From Mycobacterium sp. 1100029.7 (GTDB lineage: Bacteria > Actinomycetota > Actinomycetes > Mycobacteriales > Mycobacteriaceae), in NCBI RefSeq assembly GCF_001665235.1, contig NZ_LZSC01000064.1, positions 124,001 through 188,000 on the forward strand: a stretch of DNA of 64,000 bases, in the 5' to 3' direction. Within the stretch, counting starts at the first letter, position 1. Each line of letters starts with the position of its first letter. Of the stretch, positions 59,992-64,000 are shown in pieces. The notes under the pieces are model-generated. The model made no database searches and had not been told where the DNA came from. It saw nothing but the letters and a program-made list of their open reading frames with translations. A program made the translations under genes and the position numbers.

Positions 59992-60776
59992 GTGCTGGGG
60001 GTGCCGCCCGCGCTCAGGGGACGGTTCCCCTGACGCCCGACGCCTGCCCGTCCTGGCTGCGTCCGTTGATGGACAACGTGGGTCAGATTCCCGACGCGTA
60101 CCGGCGCCGGTTACCGCCCGACGTGCTGGCCATGGTGACGGCCGCCCGGGCGGCGGCATCCGCGCACCGCGACGACCGCGAGGCCGCTGTGCTGGTGCTG
60201 TTTTCGGGTCCCGAAACCGGGCCACCCGACGGCGGCGTGCCCGACGACGCCGACCTGCTGCTCACCGTGCGGGCGTCGTCGCTGCGCCATCACGCCGGCC
60301 AGGCCGCCTTTCCCGGCGGCGCGGCCGACCCGACCGACGACGGTCCGGTAGCTACCGCCTTGCGAGAAGCCCAGGAAGAGACCGGGATTGACGTCACTCG
60401 GCTGCACCCGCTGGTCACGATGGAGAAGACCTTCATCGCGCCCTCGCAGTTCCATGTGGTCCCGGTGCTGGCGTATTCGCCGGACCCCGGACCGGTCGCC
60501 GTGGTCAACGAGGCCGAAACGGCCATCGTGTCGCGGGTTCCGGTGCGCGCGTTCATCAATCCCGAGAATCGGCTGATGGTGTACCGCGGCGACCTGGGCA
60601 ACCGGTGGGCCGGTCCGGCGTTTCTGCTCAACCAGATGCTGGTTTGGGGATTCACTGGCCAGGTGATCTCCGCGGTGCTCGACGTCGCCGGCTGGGCAGT
60701 GCCCTGGGACACCGACGACGTCCGGGAACTCGACGACGCGATGGTGCTGGTCGGAAAGCAGGGCGGCGCCAAATGA
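59988..60776 (+). CDS. NUDIX hydrolase, CoA-pyrophosphatase type
   Basis: 262 residues from GTG 59988 with AAGGAGG at 59976-59982. LLTVRASSLRHHAGQAAFPGG and TALREAQEETGID are the CoA-diphosphatase (UPF0035/NUDT7) signature, containing the NUDIX Arg-Glu-x-x-Glu-Glu metal site. It probably hydrolyses coenzyme A derivatives to phosphopantetheine and 3',5'-ADP; substrate use is inferred (Rv3672c family). Its stop overlaps the marP ATG. Confidence 0.87.
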   Translation: MSAGGAARAQGTVPLTPDACPSWLRPLMDNVGQIPDAYRRRLPPDVLAMVTAARAAASAHRDDREAAVLVLFSGPETGPPDGGVPDDADLLLTVRASSLRHHAGQAAFPGGAADPTDDGPVATALREAQEETGIDVTRLHPLVTMEKTFIAPSQFHVVPVLAYSPDPGPVAVVNEAETAIVSRVPVRAFINPENRLMVYRGDLGNRWAGPAFLLNQMLVWGFTGQVISAVLDVAGWAVPWDTDDVRELDDAMVLVGKQGGAK

Positions 60777-61975
60777 ACTCGATGACCCCGTCGCAGTGGC
60801 TGGATGTCGCCGTCCTCGCCGTCGCCTTCATCGCGGCGATCTCCGGCTGGCGCTCCGGCGCGGTGGGTTCGCTGTTCTCGTTTGTCGGCGTGCTGTTGGG
60901 CGCGATCGCCGGCGTGCTGCTGGCGCCCCACATCGTCAGCCACATCGCGGCGCCGCGCGCCAAACTGTTCGCGGCACTGTTCCTGATTCTCGCGCTGGTC
61001 GTCGTCGGCGAGGTCGCCGGAGTGGTGCTGGGGCGCGCGGTTCGCGGCGCGATCCACAGCCGCACCGTCCGCACCGCCGATTCCGTCATCGGGGTGGGCG
61101 TGCAGCTTGTCGTGGTGCTCACCGCGGCCTGGCTACTCGCAACACCACTGACCCAGTCGAAAGACCAACCCGAACTCGCGGCCGCGGTGCGCGGGTCACG
61201 AGTGCTCGCCGAGGTCAACGACGTCGCCCCGCCCTGGCTGAAGACGGTCCCCAAACGTCTTTCGGCGCTGCTGAACACCTCCGGTCTGCCCGCCGTCCTG
61301 GAGCCGTTCAGCCGCACACCGGTGATGGCCGTCGAATCGCCGGATCCGGCATTGGCCACCAATCCGGTCGTCAACGCCGCCGCGCCCAGCGTCGTGAAGG
61401 TCCGCAGCCTGGCGCCCAGCTGCCAGAAAGTGTTGGAGGGCAGCGGATTTGTGATCGCCCCGGACCGGGTGATGACGAATGCGCACGTGGTCGCCGGGTC
61501 CAGCAGCGTCCAGATCTACGCCAGCGGCAATCCGCTGGACGCCACGGTGGTGTCCTATGACCCGTCGGTCGACATCGCCATCCTGGCCATCCCGAACCTG
61601 CCTCCGCCGCCGTTGGCCTTCAGTGAAGCCGAGGCGAAATCCGGCACCAGTGTGGTGGTGCTCGGCTATCCCGGTGGTGGCAACTTCACCGCGACCCCGG
61701 CCCGGATCCGCGAGGCCATCAAGCTCAGCGGCCCCGACATCTACCGGGATCCGGCGCCGGTGAACCGCGACGTCTACACCATCAGAGCCAATGTGGAGCA
61801 AGGTAATTCGGGTGGACCGTTGATCGACCTGAGCGGTCACGTGCTTGGCGTGGTGTTCGGCGCGGCGGTCGACGATCCCGACACCGGGTTCGTGTTGACG
61901 GCCGGGGAGGTCTCCAGTCAGCTCTCCCGGATCGGCGACACCCAACAGGTGGCCACCGGCAACTGCGTCAGCTGA
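60773..61975 (+). CDS. marP: Membrane serine protease MarP
   Basis: 400 residues from ATG 60773 (ATGA overlap with the NUDIX gene). Four membrane helices (about residues 8-130) of colicin-V-production-like type precede a periplasmic chymotrypsin-fold domain. The catalytic triad is His in TNAHVVAG, Asp in VDIAILAI and Ser in GNSGGPLID. A Cys in APSCQKV and GNCVS could form the regulatory disulfide. In M. tuberculosis, MarP is needed for acid resistance and processes RipA. The tail overlaps ephE by 8 nt. Confidence 0.95.
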   Translation: MNSMTPSQWLDVAVLAVAFIAAISGWRSGAVGSLFSFVGVLLGAIAGVLLAPHIVSHIAAPRAKLFAALFLILALVVVGEVAGVVLGRAVRGAIHSRTVRTADSVIGVGVQLVVVLTAAWLLATPLTQSKDQPELAAAVRGSRVLAEVNDVAPPWLKTVPKRLSALLNTSGLPAVLEPFSRTPVMAVESPDPALATNPVVNAAAPSVVKVRSLAPSCQKVLEGSGFVIAPDRVMTNAHVVAGSSSVQIYASGNPLDATVVSYDPSVDIAILAIPNLPPPPLAFSEAEAKSGTSVVVLGYPGGGNFTATPARIREAIKLSGPDIYRDPAPVNRDVYTIRANVEQGNSGGPLIDLSGHVLGVVFGAAVDDPDTGFVLTAGEVSSQLSRIGDTQQVATGNCVS

Positions 61976-62927
61976 TCCGGGGTCCGTGCACCTGCTCGAA
62001 GAACCGCATCAGGTGTCTGTTGATTTCCTGGGGCGCTTCCTCGTGGCTGTAATGTCCTGCGCCGGAGACGGATACGTAGCGGCCCTGCGTCGCGTAATGC
62101 TGACTGTGATCCACCGGGTCGGCCAGCACGTACGGGTCGGCGTCGCCGCGCAGATGCAGCAGCGGCACTCCGAGCTGACGTGACATCGACTTCATGAATC
62201 GTCTTCCCTCGCCGCGCAATTGGCTGCGTACCGCCCAGCGTTGATATTCCAGGGCGCAGTGTGCGGCGCCGGGGATTTGAATCGCTGTCCGCAGATAACC
62301 GATGGTTTGCGAAAAGTCTTCGGAAGCAACCCATTTGCCGGAGCTACGGCTGCTGACCAGTCGCTCGATCTCGGCCCCGTTGTCGCGGGTCAGCAATCGC
62401 TCGGGCGACACCGGCAGCTGGTAGCGCAGCAGGGTCGACAGCAACGCGGAACTCTGGTCGCGGCGGGTCAACGCCGAGCGTCGCAATGCCACCGGGTGCG
62501 GTGAGCTGATCAGCGCGATGCCGCGCACCAGGCGCGAATGCAGCAGTGCGGTGGTCCAGCAGGCCAGCCCACCGTCAGCATGGCCGACCAGCGTTGCCGA
62601 CGAATGCCCAAGGGCGCGAATGAGTCCGGCCGTATCACCGGCCAGCGTCCAGCCGTCGTAGCCGCGCGGCGGCTTGTCGCTGCCGCCATAGCCCCGCAGG
62701 TCGACCGCGACCACTCGGGCGTCGGTCAGGCCGCGCAACTGGTGGCGCCAGGACCACCAGAACGAGCCGAAGCCGTGCAGCAGCATCACCAACGGCCGCG
62801 CCGCCGCCGGTGCGTCGTCCCCGTCGGGTAATGCCTCTACGACGTGGAAACGAATGCCGTTGGCGTGGACGTCGAAATGTCGCCACGGCCCGTCGATACG
62901 GACGACCGACGGATCTGGTGCCGCCAT
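61968..62927 (-). CDS. ephE: Alpha/beta-hydrolase, epoxide-hydrolase type (EphE)
   Basis: 319 residues from ATG 62927. The oxyanion motif LLHGFGSFWWSW and the nucleophile elbow GHADGGLACW with Asp in place of Ser fit epoxide hydrolases. The catalytic His is in GAGHYSHEE. It may hydrolyse epoxide or ester substrates in the cytosol. It abuts the upstream stop (TAG then ATG) and matches Rv3670. Confidence 0.88.
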   Translation of the reverse strand: MAAPDPSVVRIDGPWRHFDVHANGIRFHVVEALPDGDDAPAAARPLVMLLHGFGSFWWSWRHQLRGLTDARVVAVDLRGYGGSDKPPRGYDGWTLAGDTAGLIRALGHSSATLVGHADGGLACWTTALLHSRLVRGIALISSPHPVALRRSALTRRDQSSALLSTLLRYQLPVSPERLLTRDNGAEIERLVSSRSSGKWVASEDFSQTIGYLRTAIQIPGAAHCALEYQRWAVRSQLRGEGRRFMKSMSRQLGVPLLHLRGDADPYVLADPVDHSQHYATQGRYVSVSGAGHYSHEEAPQEINRHLMRFFEQVHGPRIS

Positions 62928-63470
62928 CTACCAGCCCGAGGGGTCCGACGGGTTACCGCCGTCCAGCTTGGCGTGCTTACCGGGCGCTTCGGTGAGCTGC
63001 AGGCCGCCGGTGGCGGCCTTGTCGTGACCGGGGGTGAGTGCGGTCCGCGTCTCCTTGACCGACTCGATGGTCTCGCGCGGCCCCCGGATGCGGCGCACCT
63101 TCAACCAGCCCAGCAGCGCCAGCACGGCGCCGACCACGACCATGATCGCGAACACGATCAGGAAGGCCACCCAGCGCCACAGCCAGGTGTCGAGCAACTC
63201 GGCGACGAAGAAGAAGAAAAAGAAGGTGGAGTAGAACAGCACGACCAACGCGGCGATGAAAAAGACGCTGCCGGTGAGGCCCTTCTTGATGTCACGGGTG
63301 ATCTCGGCCCGGGCCAGCTCGACCTCGGCGCGAACCAGCGTGGACGCCTGAGTCGTCGCGTCCTTGATCAGCTCACCGATCGACGGCTCGCCCTGGCGGG
63401 CATGCGGGTCCGCCAACGGAATCGTGGTCAGCGTGCTCGGCACACCATTCTTGCGATCCTCTTTGCTCAC
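62928..63470 (-). CDS. Phage-holin-like membrane protein (Rv3669 family)
   Basis: 180 residues from GTG 63470. The acidic N-terminal amphipathic helix (IGELIKDATTQASTLVRAEVELARAEI) and two membrane helices (about residues 65-92 and 97-122) match the actinobacterial holin-X (DUF1469-like) family. The first helix has an unusual run of Phe (STFFFFFFVAEL). It has no phage context here and probably has a housekeeping membrane role. It is coupled to ephE. Confidence 0.83.
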   Translation of the reverse strand: MSKEDRKNGVPSTLTTIPLADPHARQGEPSIGELIKDATTQASTLVRAEVELARAEITRDIKKGLTGSVFFIAALVVLFYSTFFFFFFVAELLDTWLWRWVAFLIVFAIMVVVGAVLALLGWLKVRRIRGPRETIESVKETRTALTPGHDKAATGGLQLTEAPGKHAKLDGGNPSDPSGW

Positions 63471-63736
63471 AGACGGTCCTCTCCGCTGGATTGCCCGGCT
63501 CCCGATCGAGCCGTCGCACGGCTCGCGTCGTCACCGAGCCCGTTCGCGTCGTCGCGTTCATGTTGCCATGTGCCGCGATGCCACACGAGGCCAGCCGAAG
63601 CCGCCGCCACGTGACAACCGACGGGGTACCCGCAATTGCCGGTCCACCGCTATTCGCACAGCAAGAGGGCTACGCAGGGAATCAATTAGACTGGCGCAGC
63701 TGTTCTCCGACATCCGGCGCCGATAGGGGTTACGCA

Positions 63737-64000
63737 GTGCAAACAGCACATCGGTGCTTTGTGGCGGTGCTGCTCGTAGTGCTGCTGTTTCAGTCGGGTC
63801 TGCCGGTACACGTGGCGGCGGCCGACGACCGGGTCCCGATGGGCGGCGGTGCGGGCATCGTCATCAACGGAGACACGATGTGCACCCTGACCACCATCGG
63901 CAATGACGCCGCCGGTCAGCTGATTGGCTTCACCTCCGCGCACTGCGGTGCCCCCGGCGCCCAGGTCGCCGCCGAGGCCGTGGAGGCCAGGGGCGTCTTG
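63737..64000 (+). CDS. Secreted S1-type serine protease, N-terminal part
   Basis: The frame is open from GTG 63737 to the window end (88 codons). A signal peptide (residues 1-30, hydrophobic VAVLLVVLLFQSGLP, cleavage after AAA) precedes a chymotrypsin-like core. GFTSAHCGAPG contains the catalytic His in T-S-A-H-C, and a further Cys in DTMCTLT could pair with it. Synteny with Rv3668c supports a secreted protease. The Asp and Ser lie beyond the window. Confidence 0.82.
   Translation, partial: MQTAHRCFVAVLLVVLLFQSGLPVHVAAADDRVPMGGGAGIVINGDTMCTLTTIGNDAAGQLIGFTSAHCGAPGAQVAAEAVEARGVL

Noticed and set aside
62928..63470. Phage lysis holin
   Set aside because: It is the conserved Rv3669-type membrane protein in a chromosomal operon; no endolysin or phage genes are adjacent.

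Overview
The window is GC-rich actinobacterial DNA. Gene content and order point to a Mycobacterium, most likely a slow-growing non-tuberculous species. From left to right it follows the backbone known in M. tuberculosis as Rv3708c to Rv3668c, in inverted orientation: asd, ergothioneine genes egtABCDE, glpK, a MoxR/DUF58 cluster, rsfB, ponA2, whiB4, two Get3-like ATPases, crp, nth, marP, ephE and an S1-type protease. PPE-SVP proteins, WhiB4 and F420-dependent enzymes agree with this. It does not look like the tuberculosis complex, because a large accessory block replaces the genes I would expect on both sides of rsfB. No IS element, prophage, integrase or CRISPR array was found.

Layout. 1-7.1 kb: end of asd, exported or ESX-like proteins of unknown role, two paralogous histidine/proline-rich membrane proteins and a catalase. 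7.2-12.7 kb: complete ergothioneine operon with start/stop overlaps. 12.7-17.4 kb: a methyltransferase, a glutamate-cysteine-ligase-like enzyme, glpK and a PadR regulator with a palindromic operator. 17.5-25.3 kb: envelope cluster (RDD, SpoIIM-like, DUF58, MoxR ATPase, DUF4350, DUF4129, proline-rich membrane protein). 25.5-35.1 kb: accessory stress block with an F420 oxidoreductase, a DJ-1/PfpI protein, a HemK-like methyltransferase, a CDGSH iron-sulfur protein, a haem-oxygenase-fold protein, and a full RsbR-RsbS-RsbT-RsbX-RsbU stressosome module next to the anti-anti-sigma factor RsfB. 35.2-47.6 kb: a cyclase/AAA/TPR regulator, a UsfY-like protein, small redox and membrane proteins, two PPE-SVP genes, a membrane protein and a two-component system, ending at tRNA-Pro(CGG). 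47.7-64 kb: conserved cell-wall, redox and acid-resistance genes.

Two regulatory networks emerge. First, the stressosome module is complete: RsbT-type kinase, an RsbU-type phosphatase carrying an RsbU-like N-terminal domain plus its own anti-sigma-type ATPase domain, and RsfB with its phospho-serine position. It lies among several SigF-like promoters (GTTT, 15-16 nt, GGGTA), so I infer a locally wired general stress response. Second, an 8-bp direct repeat (CCTCAGCG, 3-nt gap, second copy) occurs upstream of the response regulator, the sensor kinase, the divergent membrane protein and the first PPE gene. This suggests one autoregulated two-component regulon.
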